From the NCBI GenBank assembly GCA_022841365.1, contig JALHRP010000013.1, forward strand, positions 1-64,000: 64,000 bases of DNA, written 5' to 3'. The stretch's first letter is position 1. The number at the start of each line of letters is the position of its first letter. Source of the DNA: Chitinophagaceae bacterium. GTDB taxonomy: Bacteria; Bacteroidota; Bacteroidia; Chitinophagales; Chitinophagaceae. This document shows positions 9,544-19,834 of this stretch, piece after piece. The notes beneath the pieces were generated by a model that was not told the origin of the DNA, made no database searches, and was given only the letters and a program-made list of their open reading frames with translations. The position numbers and the translations under genes were made by a program.

Positions 9544-11286
9544 TTACTGTTTTTTACATTGCTCCAGCCAGTCTTTAATGCCCAGCACTATTTTATCGGC
9601 CATTTGTTTACGGTAAGCAGGAGTCAGTACATTCATTTCATCTTCGGGATGACTGATGAACAGGGTTTCTACCAGCACATTGGGAAATTCTGTTAGCCCA
9701 TTTAATATAAAATTGAAATTGCCAACGTTGCCGAATTCTTTTAAACCCATGTCCAGCATGTGATTTAAGATGGTTTGAGTAAGCGGACGGTAGCCGATGT
9801 ATTTATAATAAGTGCTCACTCCTTTTACACGTATGGGATCGGCTGCACTGTTTAAATGAATGCTCAGCAGCAGATCAGGATTTTTTTCTTTAAAAAAAGT
9901 AAACCGGTCGTGGTTATCGTAAGTGGTATCTTTTGTTCGTGTCATGAGCACTGTTGCGCCTTCTGCTTCCAGTGCCTGTTGCAATTCTTTTGCTATGAAC
10001 AAGGTCATATCTTTTTCCATGATACCGGTAATACCAAACGCACCTTTGTTGCTTCCGCCATGTCCTGCATCAACTCCAATCACCAAATTGCTCAATGCTA
10101 ATTGTTGCGGCTGTCGTTTTACACGAATCACCAGATTGTTACCGCTGTAATAAATGCTATGTCCCCAATGTTGCTGATGTTGTAATTCAATTGTGATGCG
10201 AAACACATCATCATCTATCTGGTTATAGTACACGTTCTTGATTTCTTTTACAGTACTCATATGTGTTAACCAGTTGCTGTTAGATGTTGCACCAAACACA
10301 TCTACTGTAATTTTTGATGGATTGATTTCCTGAAAAGATTGATAAGGCAGTTTATTGGTTAAGATGAGTGATACATAATCAAATGCAGTATCGCCCCATA
10401 CACGCATGCTTCCTGTTATAGATGAAGGACTGAAACTTCCATTCGCTAACACATCCACATGTTGCTCTTCAATATAAGCCTGTCTGTTTTTACTCAACTG
10501 CACACAATATTTATCGCCCACTTTACCCACTGCATACAGTTTTACCAACGAATCGAGATAACCCATCTTTGTACCGCCTAAACGGTCTTCGCCCAAACCA
10601 AGCAACAAATAAGGAAGCTTTCCTTTTGTTTGTAAAACAATGGGGCGTTCGGGCATTAATGCAAATGTGCTTTTGGTAACAACTTCAATTTGCTGATCAT
10701 CTTTTGTACGAATGATTACTTTCAATTTTGTTTTGGTTGATGTAAACAGATCTTCGTTTTCTTTTACAATGTATTCGCCTTTGTAAATTCCTTTGATGCC
10801 ATTTGAATCTTTTACAGGCACTTCCAATAACTCAAAACCATTTTCCAATTTAACAGCAGAGCCGGGAAATGTTTTGATGCTGAATTTTACATGATCGCCG
10901 GGTTTCAGCAGCAGATCACCCTGCGGTTCAATCCGCAGATATTCTACCGTATAACTGTTTACTTCTTTTTCTTTTGCGGGCAGTTGATAGTTGTAAGAAA
11001 CTTTTTGTGTTACTACATATCCTCTTTTATCTGTAGCAACAAATGCAAAGCTTGTATCTCCCGTTTTCAGATTTACTTCGGCAGCAAATGCACCTGTGGG
11101 CCACACTTTTACTTCTGCTCCATTAATCGTAAGTGTGCATTCTTTACAGGTGGTCCCTGTAATAAACTGCCTTGCTGTTGTTACAGTATTCTGCAGTTTT
11201 GAAGGATTGACAAATCTGAGCGAAACAGTTTGAGCACCCACACTGCCAACAAATAATAAACAGAAAAAGAAATTAAACAGCCGCAT
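9544..11286 (-). CDS. Secreted N-acetylmuramoyl-L-alanine amidase (Amidase_3)
   Basis: VIGVDAGHGGSNKGAFG, LLSIHLNSAADP, VLVETLFISHPEDE catalytic motifs. Confidence 0.9.
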   Translation of the reverse strand: MRLFNFFFCLLFVGSVGAQTVSLRFVNPSKLQNTVTTARQFITGTTCKECTLTINGAEVKVWPTGAFAAEVNLKTGDTSFAFVATDKRGYVVTQKVSYNYQLPAKEKEVNSYTVEYLRIEPQGDLLLKPGDHVKFSIKTFPGSAVKLENGFELLEVPVKDSNGIKGIYKGEYIVKENEDLFTSTKTKLKVIIRTKDDQQIEVVTKSTFALMPERPIVLQTKGKLPYLLLGLGEDRLGGTKMGYLDSLVKLYAVGKVGDKYCVQLSKNRQAYIEEQHVDVLANGSFSPSSITGSMRVWGDTAFDYVSLILTNKLPYQSFQEINPSKITVDVFGATSNSNWLTHMSTVKEIKNVYYNQIDDDVFRITIELQHQQHWGHSIYYSGNNLVIRVKRQPQQLALSNLVIGVDAGHGGSNKGAFGITGIMEKDMTLFIAKELQQALEAEGATVLMTRTKDTTYDNHDRFTFFKEKNPDLLLSIHLNSAADPIRVKGVSTYYKYIGYRPLTQTILNHMLDMGLKEFGNVGNFNFILNGLTEFPNVLVETLFISHPEDEMNVLTPAYRKQMADKIVLGIKDWLEQCKKQ

Positions 11287-11306
11287 AATGAGGTGTATTT
11301 AAATAA

Positions 11307-11337
11307 AAAATCCTTTGCAAAATAGGCAAAGGATTTT
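11307..11337 (-). terminator. Terminator of the acyl-CoA dehydrogenase gene
   Basis: AAAATCCTTTGC...GCAAAGGATTTT. Confidence 0.7.
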
Positions 11338-11359
11338 AGAACAAATTCGGGTTATTATT

Positions 11360-13150
11360 TTAAAGCGGATATTTTCCGTCGTTGCGCATTTTGGCAACAA
11401 TTCTTCTTCTTGCTTCTTTGCTGTTAAACGGATCAACTTTTGTAAACCGTTTTAAGCCCAGCAACATCATGCGTTGTTCATCACCATCTGCAAATGCATT
11501 GATGGCATCTTTACCAAATTTATTGATGCGGTCGGCAGCATCATATAAATAGGTACGCATCATATCCAGTTCAAACTGACAAGCTGCTTCACCTTTTTGC
11601 TCTACCAGTTTGGCAGCACGCAGCAAAGCACTTTCTGCATTAAAGGTTTGTATGGCCATGTCTGCAATATTCATCAGCACTTCCTGCTCATGCTCAATCT
11701 TCATCATTAATTTTTGCACTGCAGCACCGGCCGTCATCATAATTGCTTTTTTGAAATTAGCAATGGCTTTCATCTCTTTTGCAAATGGAGTTTCATCATC
11801 GCTTCCAAAATCAGGAATACTCATCAGTTCTTTCTGAACTGCCATAGCCGGACCCATAATATCCAAACGACCTTTCATGGCACGTTTCAATACCATATCA
11901 ACTGTTAATAAACGATTGATCTCATTGGTACCCTCATAAATACGGTTGATGCGGCTGTCACGATAAGCTCTTGAAATATCATACTCATCACTAAACCCGT
12001 TACCACCATGTATCTGCACACCTTCATCTACTGTATAATCCAGCACCTCACTGCCATCTACTTTTAACATGGCACATTCAATAGCATATTCTTCTGCTGC
12101 GCCGAGTAATGCTTCATAAAAGGGTTTACCCGCTGCCATTAATTCGTGTTCTTTTTCATCAATCCATTTACTGGTGCGGTATAATGCACTTTCACTTACC
12201 CAGATGCGTGTTACAATTTCTGCAAGTTTAAACTGAATAGCACCGAAGTTGATGATCGGTGTTTTAAACTGCTCTCTTGTGATGGCGTATTGCAATGCAA
12301 GATTCAATGTTCGTTTTGATCCGCCAATTGCTGCGGCTGCTAATTTTAAACGACCGATATTTAAAATGTTGAAAGCAATTACATGTCCTTTTCCTTTTTC
12401 GCCCAGTAAATTTTCAACCGGTATTTTACAATCCTGGAAATACAACTGAACAGTGGATGATCCTTTAATACCCATCTTATGTTCTTCGGGGCCTTGTGTA
12501 AATCCTTCCATACCACGTTCAACAATAAAGCCGGTAAATTCTTTACCATCAATTTTTGCAAACACCGTATAGATGTCTGCAAAACCACCATTGGTGATCC
12601 AGCATTTTTGTCCGTTCAATATATAATGCTTACCATCTTCACTTAATACAGCTGTTGTTTTTGCACCCAGTGCATCGCTGCCACTGTTGGGCTCCGTTAG
12701 TCCGTATGCACCTTTCCATTCGCCTGTAGAAAGCTTAGGAATATATTTTGATTTTTGTTCGGGTGTACCAAAATATAAAATGGGCAACAAACCAATGCCT
12801 GAGTGTGCCGCAGCAGCTACAGAAAAAGAATAACCTCCGCCCAATCCTTCACTGATGAGTGTGGAGGTAACAAAATCTTTTCCCAATCCGCCGAGATCTT
12901 CGGGTGTTGAACTGCCCAACAATCCAAGTTCGCCTGCCTTGGTCATTAAACCCGGCATGAGGCCTTCTTCCATTTTATCTAAACGGGCAACAATGGGCAA
13001 TACTTCGGTTTCAATAAATGTTGCACACATTTCTTTTACCATCAATTGCTCTTCATTGAAATTTTCAGGAATAAAGGTATCCTGCGGCGTACTTGTTTTT
13101 ACCAGCCACTCGCCGCCTTTACGTGTTGCTGCAATCGTTACGGTGCTCAT
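11360..13150 (-). CDS. Acyl-CoA dehydrogenase family protein
   Basis: YGLTEPNSGSDALGAKT, GGNGFSDEYDISRAYRDSRINRIYEGTNEINRLL. Confidence 0.93.
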   Translation of the reverse strand: MSTVTIAATRKGGEWLVKTSTPQDTFIPENFNEEQLMVKEMCATFIETEVLPIVARLDKMEEGLMPGLMTKAGELGLLGSSTPEDLGGLGKDFVTSTLISEGLGGGYSFSVAAAAHSGIGLLPILYFGTPEQKSKYIPKLSTGEWKGAYGLTEPNSGSDALGAKTTAVLSEDGKHYILNGQKCWITNGGFADIYTVFAKIDGKEFTGFIVERGMEGFTQGPEEHKMGIKGSSTVQLYFQDCKIPVENLLGEKGKGHVIAFNILNIGRLKLAAAAIGGSKRTLNLALQYAITREQFKTPIINFGAIQFKLAEIVTRIWVSESALYRTSKWIDEKEHELMAAGKPFYEALLGAAEEYAIECAMLKVDGSEVLDYTVDEGVQIHGGNGFSDEYDISRAYRDSRINRIYEGTNEINRLLTVDMVLKRAMKGRLDIMGPAMAVQKELMSIPDFGSDDETPFAKEMKAIANFKKAIMMTAGAAVQKLMMKIEHEQEVLMNIADMAIQTFNAESALLRAAKLVEQKGEAACQFELDMMRTYLYDAADRINKFGKDAINAFADGDEQRMMLLGLKRFTKVDPFNSKEARRRIVAKMRNDGKYPL

Positions 13151-13338
13151 ATATTTATGTTTTAAAAGTTTAATCGGCCTCTTCCTCCTTCTCCTTCTCC
13201 CGTAGAGAAGGAGCGGTGCTTCATCATTTATCCTATCAATCGTTCTACCACATCATCTTTTATATTCTTATCATCACATTTCAATATCTCTAAATAAAAT
13301 CAACATTTTAATCGAGCTTGGGCTGTGCTTTGGTTTCT

Positions 13339-13363
13339 CCCCCTCGGGGGGAGCCAGAGGGGG
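13339..13363. repeat. GC-rich palindromic intergenic repeat (REP-like)
   Basis: CCCCCTCGGGGGGAGCCAGAGGGGG: the CCCCCTC arm can pair with either of two downstream G-tracts. Confidence 0.5.
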
Positions 13364-13376
13364 CCTCTGCTGCTAA

Positions 13377-13817
13377 TTATTTCAAATTATCATACACTAT
13401 CTGCAACACTTCTTTACAGATGTCAATTTTATCGGCCGGCACTCCAATCAATGCTTCGTTCAAGGTAGTGTTGGCGAGTAACATGGTTTCTTCTTCCAGC
13501 TTTTTTCCCTGCTCCGTTAAAAAAACCTGGTTGATGCGGCGGTCGTTTTTACTGGCAACACGTTTTACCAGTTTTAATTTTTCCAGATTATCAACCAACC
13601 TTGTTATACTGGGCTTGTCTCTGAAAGTTGCATTGCATAAATCCTGTTGACTCAACCCATCGTTCTTCCACAAATGATAAAGCACACTCCATTGTTCAAC
13701 AGTAATTTCAGCACCTCCCTGTTTCAGATTTTTTTGCAAACGCCTTGCAATAGCCGTACTGGCTTTCCCCGTCATAAAGCTGTACAGCTCCCCTTTTTTA
13801 AATTGGTTGTTTGGCAT
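13377..13817 (-). CDS. MarR family transcriptional regulator
   Basis: Winged-helix: ITVEQWSVLYHLWKNDGLSQQDLCNATFRDKPSITRLVDNLEKLKLVKRVASKNDRR. Confidence 0.92.
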   Translation of the reverse strand: MPNNQFKKGELYSFMTGKASTAIARRLQKNLKQGGAEITVEQWSVLYHLWKNDGLSQQDLCNATFRDKPSITRLVDNLEKLKLVKRVASKNDRRINQVFLTEQGKKLEEETMLLANTTLNEALIGVPADKIDICKEVLQIVYDNLK

Positions 13818-13818
13818 A

Positions 13819-13836
13819 TAGTTGTTTATGCAACTA
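13819..13836. promoter_or_regulatory. Candidate MarR autoregulatory operator
   Basis: TAGTTG-TTTATG-CAACTA perfect 6-6-6 inverted repeat one base upstream of the marR start codon. Confidence 0.5.
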
Positions 13837-13949
13837 CTCGAAAATAAGTCTTTTTTTGAAATAATCTTTCATTAGTAAAAAAATATTTTGTGAAATGCGT
13901 CAAATCTTGTGTGATGATGCATGGATATTGCAGTTTATCTTTGTCCGTC

Positions 13950-14981
13950 ATGGCTCAACTACACCGCAATGATCTGCTGAATCTGTTTTCCAAGCTTACT
14001 GTTCGTCGTGCAGTGAACGCAGCAAAGGTGTGGAGCAGCTATCAGTTGAGCCGTTTACTCAACAAACCCATTCAATGGGGTTACCCTATCTCCATCTCCT
14101 TTGAACCAACCACCAGTTGCAACCTCCGTTGCCCCGAATGCCCAAGCGGATTAAGAGAGTTTACCCGGCCAACAGGTATGTTGCAGAAAAGTTTTTTCGA
14201 ACAAACCATTGATGATATTCATAAAGACCTGCTGTATCTCATTTTTTATTTCCAGGGAGAGCCCTATCTCAATCCGGAGTTTTTGCCAATGGTAAACTAT
14301 GCGTCGCAGAAAAAAATTTACACAGCCACTTCTACCAACGCACATTATCTCACGGATGAAAAAGCAAAACAAACTGTAGAGAGCGGGTTAGACCGTTTGA
14401 TCATTTCCATTGATGGCACCACACAGGATGTTTATCAGCAATACCGTGTAGGTGGCACACTGAATAAAGTAATGGAAGGTGCAAAGAATATTGTGAAGTG
14501 GAAAAAAGAACTGAACAGCAAAACACCTTTGGTGGTATTTCAGTTTTTAGTGGTAAAGCCAAATGAACATCAAATGGACGATGTAAAACAACTGGCTAAA
14601 GAAATTGGTGCAGATGATGTGTGGTTTAAAACTGCACAGATCTATGATTATGAAAAAGATCCCAATCAACTCATTCCTACTTTAGATAAATACAGCCGTT
14701 ATACAAAAAATGCTGACGGTTCTTATTCTCCCAAAAATAAATTGCAGAATCACTGCTGGAAATTATGGCATGCCAATGTAATTACCTGGGATGGGCTGGT
14801 GGTTCCCTGTTGTTTTGATAAAGATGCCATGCATCAACTGGGGAATTTAAAAATGCAATCCTTTAAACAGGTTTGGAATAATGATAACTACAAGCAATTT
14901 CGTAAAGAATTGATGACCAGCCGGAAGAATATAGACATCTGTTCCAACTGCAGCGAAGGCCTCAAGGTTTGGGAAGAATAA
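13950..14981 (+). CDS. Radical SAM/SPASM domain protein
   Basis: SCNLRCPECPSG (CxxxCxxC) and C-terminal CCFD...DICSNCSEG. Confidence 0.88.
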   Translation: MAQLHRNDLLNLFSKLTVRRAVNAAKVWSSYQLSRLLNKPIQWGYPISISFEPTTSCNLRCPECPSGLREFTRPTGMLQKSFFEQTIDDIHKDLLYLIFYFQGEPYLNPEFLPMVNYASQKKIYTATSTNAHYLTDEKAKQTVESGLDRLIISIDGTTQDVYQQYRVGGTLNKVMEGAKNIVKWKKELNSKTPLVVFQFLVVKPNEHQMDDVKQLAKEIGADDVWFKTAQIYDYEKDPNQLIPTLDKYSRYTKNADGSYSPKNKLQNHCWKLWHANVITWDGLVVPCCFDKDAMHQLGNLKMQSFKQVWNNDNYKQFRKELMTSRKNIDICSNCSEGLKVWEE

Positions 14982-15141
14982 TATTGTTTACACCTTCTTC
15001 TTGTTTTCATTTTTCCCACATTATTCTCTTCTGGCATGATTTTCCTGAATCAGAAAAAAGAATTCGGTTTTCCTACATCCATCTTTGATGTGGTTCCGTA
15101 TATGTCTTCATCAAATCATTAAAAAAAACAAAATCAGTTTT

Positions 15142-15963
15142 ATGAAAAATTTATTTTTGAAAGGCGCTCTGCTTCTTGCTTTACCTCTGATCATGAATTC
15201 ATGCAAGAAAAAAGACGACATGCCACAGGTAACTGTAGTGAAAGAATGGAGTATCAGCCTCAGTGCAAAAAATGAAAACCCTGCTCCTGCGGGTCGTAAC
15301 GAAACAGGTACTGCTACATTTAAATTAATGAGCAACAATTCGTTGATGTATAACTTTTCTGTAACCGGTTTGGCTTCGGGTGATGCATTAACAGCTGCCC
15401 ATTTTCATACAGGAAATGCAGGTGCAAATGGTGGAGTCATTTTAGATTTTGCTCCAACCTTCAGCGGTTCGGCTGCAACAGGTACAGTTGTAAATCTGCG
15501 TCAGTCATTGGTTGACAGTTTAAAAAGTGATGCGAATGAAATTTACTTAAACATTCATTCAACACAGGTTCCTTCAGGTATTGTACGCAGCCAGATCAAC
15601 ACCAAAGTTGAATTGGCTATGGATGTGTTGTTGAGTGGTGCTAATGAAGTACCTGCAATTACAACTACAGCTACAGGTGTTGCCCGTTTACGTTTAACAG
15701 CCGACAAGAAATTATATTCAGTAATCAGCGTTGGTTCACTTGAAGCAGGTGATGCATTACAGTTTGCTCATGTACACAGAGGTGCTGCCGGTGCAAACGG
15801 TACTGTACTTTTAACTCTTGCCGGCGTAGCTGCAGACTTTGCGATCAATAAAGTATTTACATTGGATGATGCAACTTATACAGCTTTGAAAAATGATGCA
15901 CTCTATGTAAACGCCCATTCTACACTTTATGCAAGTGGTGTAGTAAGAGGTCAGATCAGATAA
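15142..15963 (+). CDS. Lipoprotein with two CHRD domains
   Basis: LIMNSCKKK lipobox; AAHFHTGNAGANGGVI...IHSTQVPSGIVRSQI and FAHVHRGAAGANG...VNAHSTLYASGVVRGQI. Confidence 0.88.
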   Translation: MKNLFLKGALLLALPLIMNSCKKKDDMPQVTVVKEWSISLSAKNENPAPAGRNETGTATFKLMSNNSLMYNFSVTGLASGDALTAAHFHTGNAGANGGVILDFAPTFSGSAATGTVVNLRQSLVDSLKSDANEIYLNIHSTQVPSGIVRSQINTKVELAMDVLLSGANEVPAITTTATGVARLRLTADKKLYSVISVGSLEAGDALQFAHVHRGAAGANGTVLLTLAGVAADFAINKVFTLDDATYTALKNDALYVNAHSTLYASGVVRGQIR

Positions 15964-15985
15964 GCTAACCTTATTTATATCTCAG

Positions 15986-16013
15986 GTGCCGGGCAAATGC
16001 CCGGCACTTTTTT
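15986..16013 (+). terminator. Terminator of CHRD gene
   Basis: GTGCCGGGCA-AA-TGCCCGGCAC-TTTTTTTT. Confidence 0.88.
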
Positions 16014-16066
16014 TTGATCAGTATTACCTGACTTGCTTCTGGCATTTTTCTTTGTAATTTCATTGC

Positions 16067-17104
16067 ATGACTTCATTCAGTAACCGCTTACGCCAGATCA
16101 TTTTATTAGTTGTGTTAATTGCACTTGGTTTATTACTGGTAAAAGAGCTCTATGTTTTTTTACCGGGGTTTTTAGGTGCTGTTACATTATATATTTTAAG
16201 TAAGAAATGGTTTCGCTATTTAACGATCCATAAAAAATGGAACGCCGGATTAACTGCTACCGTTTTTATTCTGGGATTTATTGTTACCATCGGGTTGCCT
16301 GTTTATTCAATCGTAAGCATGCTGTCGCCAAAGATCAGTCAGGTATTCAGTCATTCAGATGAACTGGTCCTGGGCTTAAAGTCGGTTTCGGCGCAGGTAA
16401 AATCCTGGACCGGGCAGGAATTATTAACAGACGAGAACATTGGTGAAGTGCAAAAGCGGATTGCTAATTTTTTTCCTGCTTTTTTAAACAGCACAGCTAT
16501 GATTCTTGCCAACCTGGCCATGATGCTGTTTGTTTATTTCTTTATGCTTACCAATGGCAAACAACTTGAAAAATCATTTAACTCCTTTCTGCCGTTACGT
16601 GATGAAAATATTGAAATCCTCGGTAAAGAAACCATCAGTGTTGTAAGAGCCAATGCCATCGGCATTCCGCTTATTTCATTGATTCAGGGCATATGTGCAT
16701 TAATCGGCTACTGGATATTTGGCATCAACGATTTTGTATTGTGGGGTTTTTTGACCGGAGTATTTGCGTTCTTTCCCATTGTTGGTACAACACTTATCTG
16801 GGCACCACTTGTTGTTTTTCTTTTTTCACAGGGAAATACCGGACAAGGTATTGGTCTGCTGATTTACAGTTTACTTGTTACAGGTAATGTTGATTATCTG
16901 GCCAGAATTACATTAATGAAAAGGCTGGGCGATGTTCATCCCATGGTAACTGTGCTGGGTGTAATTGTTGGACTCAGTCTGTTTGGCTTTTGGGGTTTTA
17001 TTTTCGGACCATTACTCATCAGCTATTTTATGCTGCTGTTTAAAATTTATACCAATGAGTTTGGACCCATGCATGCTGAAGAAAACGAATCAAAAACAAC
17101 ATAG
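16067..17104 (+). CDS. AI-2E family transporter (UPF0118)
   Basis: Multi-TM; VLWGFLTGVFAFFPIVGTTLIWAP, LGDVHPMVTVLGVIVGLSLFGFWGFIFGPLL. Confidence 0.9.
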   Translation: MTSFSNRLRQIILLVVLIALGLLLVKELYVFLPGFLGAVTLYILSKKWFRYLTIHKKWNAGLTATVFILGFIVTIGLPVYSIVSMLSPKISQVFSHSDELVLGLKSVSAQVKSWTGQELLTDENIGEVQKRIANFFPAFLNSTAMILANLAMMLFVYFFMLTNGKQLEKSFNSFLPLRDENIEILGKETISVVRANAIGIPLISLIQGICALIGYWIFGINDFVLWGFLTGVFAFFPIVGTTLIWAPLVVFLFSQGNTGQGIGLLIYSLLVTGNVDYLARITLMKRLGDVHPMVTVLGVIVGLSLFGFWGFIFGPLLISYFMLLFKIYTNEFGPMHAEENESKTT

Positions 17105-17115
17105 AGGTAAACTGA

Positions 17116-17490
17116 TCATCGTTCATCTTTCCAAATTAACCGTTTGTTCAAAGCAGTTGTAAAAAAGTCTGTACACTTGCCGTCACCTCCTCCCGTAAAA
17201 CCTCCATTGGGTGCACAGATATAATTACAGTTTTCATCCAGCAACTCGCCATAAACATCACAACAATAAGGACTGAAATGAAATACACGTTTCCCTTTAT
17301 AACTGTATTCATACACTTCACCTGGAACTGAGCCTTTGGGTTTGGTGCTAAAAGCACTTATTTTATCTTCAATACACTCAGGTGTATTCCTTGCACAATT
17401 ATTTATATTTCTGTTTTTCAGACAGCCTGTTGCAAGAAGCAGGAGTAAAAAACTTATAATTCTTGCCATAGCTTTTTTCTTAGATGACAC
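17116..17490 (-). CDS. Hypothetical Cys-rich lipoprotein
   Basis: LLLLLATGCLKN lipobox; CCDVYGELLDENCNYICAPNGGFTGGGDGKC. Confidence 0.6.
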   Translation of the reverse strand: MSSKKKAMARIISFLLLLLATGCLKNRNINNCARNTPECIEDKISAFSTKPKGSVPGEVYEYSYKGKRVFHFSPYCCDVYGELLDENCNYICAPNGGFTGGGDGKCTDFFTTALNKRLIWKDER

Positions 17491-17512
17491 TTAAAGCATT
17501 TTGTTCGCTGCT

Positions 17513-18556
17513 TTATTTCATTTCCTTAATCCATTTACTAATAAGTACTATGCCTTCTTTATGAATTTGCTCCCGGCCTATTTCGGGCATTGCAAACCCG
17601 GGGTCAGTTGTATTCATCCGATAAATGAGGATTGATTTATTGGGCACCCCGGGTACAATATCATATTTCAATACGCCACTTCCTTTTCCTGCGGCGATTG
17701 GTGTTTTTAATACCCCTAATGCTGTTTTATTTGTTTCATGTATATCCAGAAACAATCCCGATGTATTGGCCGGGCCCGATTTATTATGACAATGGCCACA
17801 GTTGATATCGAGATAAGCTCTTGCACGTTGTTCAACTGTTCCGCTCTGTTCATTGTCCCAAATTGCATTTGCCGGTATGTTGGTTGGCGGAAGATCAATC
17901 ATCTTATGTTGCTGCCAGTATTGCAATTGATTTTGCGTTTTGCCTGCATACGTATAATTTCCATTGAGATGCCTTGCTGCTATGCCGATTGGCAGGATAG
18001 TATCGTTTCTGTTATGACAGCCTTTGCACTGCGGTTGATTAGGAATTACATAATTGGCTTTTACTTTTCTTCCTTCTGCATTAATATATTCAACGGTTGT
18101 TACATCGCCTATGGGTTCAAACACGGCTTCGGTTTGTTCTTTGTTCCAGATATACTGATAGGTATGCCAGCCATCCTGCATATGTGCAAGCAAGCGTGTT
18201 TCAATGATGCGCCTGCCTGCTTCCGGTTCACGGAAATCATTATAATAATAAAAGTTTTTGATGAGCACCGTGCCAGGAGGCATTTCAAAAGTGGATGAAT
18301 CATTATACACGATCTTTTTCCCTTTAGGCAACTTTATGAATCTTGCTTTTTCAGCATAGTTGCTGAACAAAGCTGAATTAAGATCGTAGGGAACAATGCC
18401 GGCAGCAGGTTGCAGATCGGCCATCTTACCAGCAAAGAATTTGTAATCCGATAAATTTTCATGAAACTGAAAATATGGGTCTTGTTTCTTTTGATTGAAG
18501 GAAAGTAGAGCAGCAAACCCTGCAATGATCATAACTATTATTACCGTTTTCTTCAT
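17513..18556 (-). CDS. SO2930-type diheme c-type cytochrome family protein (TIGR03806-like)
   Basis: CKGCH and CGHCH heme-binding motifs; FELPKGTVLIKNFYY-like core (EMPPGTVLIKNFYYYNDF). Confidence 0.8.
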   Translation of the reverse strand: MKKTVIIVMIIAGFAALLSFNQKKQDPYFQFHENLSDYKFFAGKMADLQPAAGIVPYDLNSALFSNYAEKARFIKLPKGKKIVYNDSSTFEMPPGTVLIKNFYYYNDFREPEAGRRIIETRLLAHMQDGWHTYQYIWNKEQTEAVFEPIGDVTTVEYINAEGRKVKANYVIPNQPQCKGCHNRNDTILPIGIAARHLNGNYTYAGKTQNQLQYWQQHKMIDLPPTNIPANAIWDNEQSGTVEQRARAYLDINCGHCHNKSGPANTSGLFLDIHETNKTALGVLKTPIAAGKGSGVLKYDIVPGVPNKSILIYRMNTTDPGFAMPEIGREQIHKEGIVLISKWIKEMK

Positions 18557-18557
18557 C

Positions 18558-19808
18558 TCAATTATTCAGTTTTATTTCATCAGGCGCAATCAACGGCAAC
18601 TGACATTGATGTTTAGATGCATCTCTGCTGATGTTTTTGAATTTATTCTCCGCATCAATATTCGCAAAGCTCTGATTACTGTTATCTCTGATGCAGATTT
18701 GTGCAGGGCTCTTCTTATCAACAATTCCATCATACACAATATGCGGTACATTTTTTCCAAAGCGAAGTTTTAAGCGATACAGTTTCCCCATCCGCCCTTT
18801 CATGGTAGCTTTTGTCTGCTGCCTTTCGTACTGATTATTATACACTGCAACAGCAGTGGGAAAAGGATAATATGCTGAATCTTTAATTGGGTTCTCGGTA
18901 ATATAATAACTCACAATAGCCGTACCAACCGTTTTGTTATTGATGATCTTATTTTCAAAAACATCTACATGATTGGTTGCAAGAATCATGATGCCGGTTC
19001 CCTGCGGCACTTTGCCTACAATATTTCCTTTAGGTGCAAAGTTGATATGATTGTTGTGATGGACGTTGTTTTTAAACACACGTACATACCCTCCTTTTTT
19101 TACAATCAGATCGGGCAGGTCAAAAATCAGAATACCTCCGGTGTTATTGGTTACTTCATTGTCAAACACATCTGCATACAATGAATTTTCAATTTCAATT
19201 CCTGCTACATTTTCGGTGGCCTTGCAATTCTTCACTACAATGTGCCTGCTCTGTCCTACATAAATTCCGGCATCGCTTGCCCCTCTTGCTTCGCAACCAT
19301 CAATGATCACATTTGTACACTGTACAGGGTAAATGCCATAGCCACCGTTTTTACTATGAGCGCCTCTTGTCCACTCTGCTTTTACCTGTTTAAAAATCAT
19401 TCCATTTACATGCTGTGTTTTTATGGCATCGCCTTTTGTATCCTGCACCGTAAGATCCTGCAGTGTAATGGTTGTTGAGTTGGTAATCTTGATCCCTTCT
19501 GCTCCGCTGATCTGGTTGTTGAAGTTGAGTATGGTTTTATCTTTCCCCTTTCCTTTTATAACGATATTCTTTTTCCCATCGAGCCATAGACTGCTGTTGA
19601 GTTGAAAGGTTCCTTCGGGCAATTCTATAACAGAGTTGTCGGTTGCAGTTACAAACTGACGCTGCATTTGTTTTTGTATATCTTCCTGTGCAAAAGAAGA
19701 AGAGGCAACTAATCCGAAAACAATCATCAATGCATACAATTTCATGATAGCGTTGGTTTGAAGTTCAACAAAGTACAAATTCTTTTGCTCCTCTTGCACA
19801 TCATTCAT
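18558..19808 (-). CDS. Secreted parallel beta-helix repeat protein (TIGR03805-like)
   Basis: Signal peptide near MKLYALMIVFGLVASSSFA; repetitive VIIDGCEARGASDAGIYVGQSRHIVVKNCKATENVAGIEIENS. Confidence 0.8.
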   Translation of the reverse strand: MNDVQEEQKNLYFVELQTNAIMKLYALMIVFGLVASSSFAQEDIQKQMQRQFVTATDNSVIELPEGTFQLNSSLWLDGKKNIVIKGKGKDKTILNFNNQISGAEGIKITNSTTITLQDLTVQDTKGDAIKTQHVNGMIFKQVKAEWTRGAHSKNGGYGIYPVQCTNVIIDGCEARGASDAGIYVGQSRHIVVKNCKATENVAGIEIENSLYADVFDNEVTNNTGGILIFDLPDLIVKKGGYVRVFKNNVHHNNHINFAPKGNIVGKVPQGTGIMILATNHVDVFENKIINNKTVGTAIVSYYITENPIKDSAYYPFPTAVAVYNNQYERQQTKATMKGRMGKLYRLKLRFGKNVPHIVYDGIVDKKSPAQICIRDNSNQSFANIDAENKFKNISRDASKHQCQLPLIAPDEIKLNN

Positions 19809-19834
19809 TAACTTTCATTTCTTAAAACAATTTT

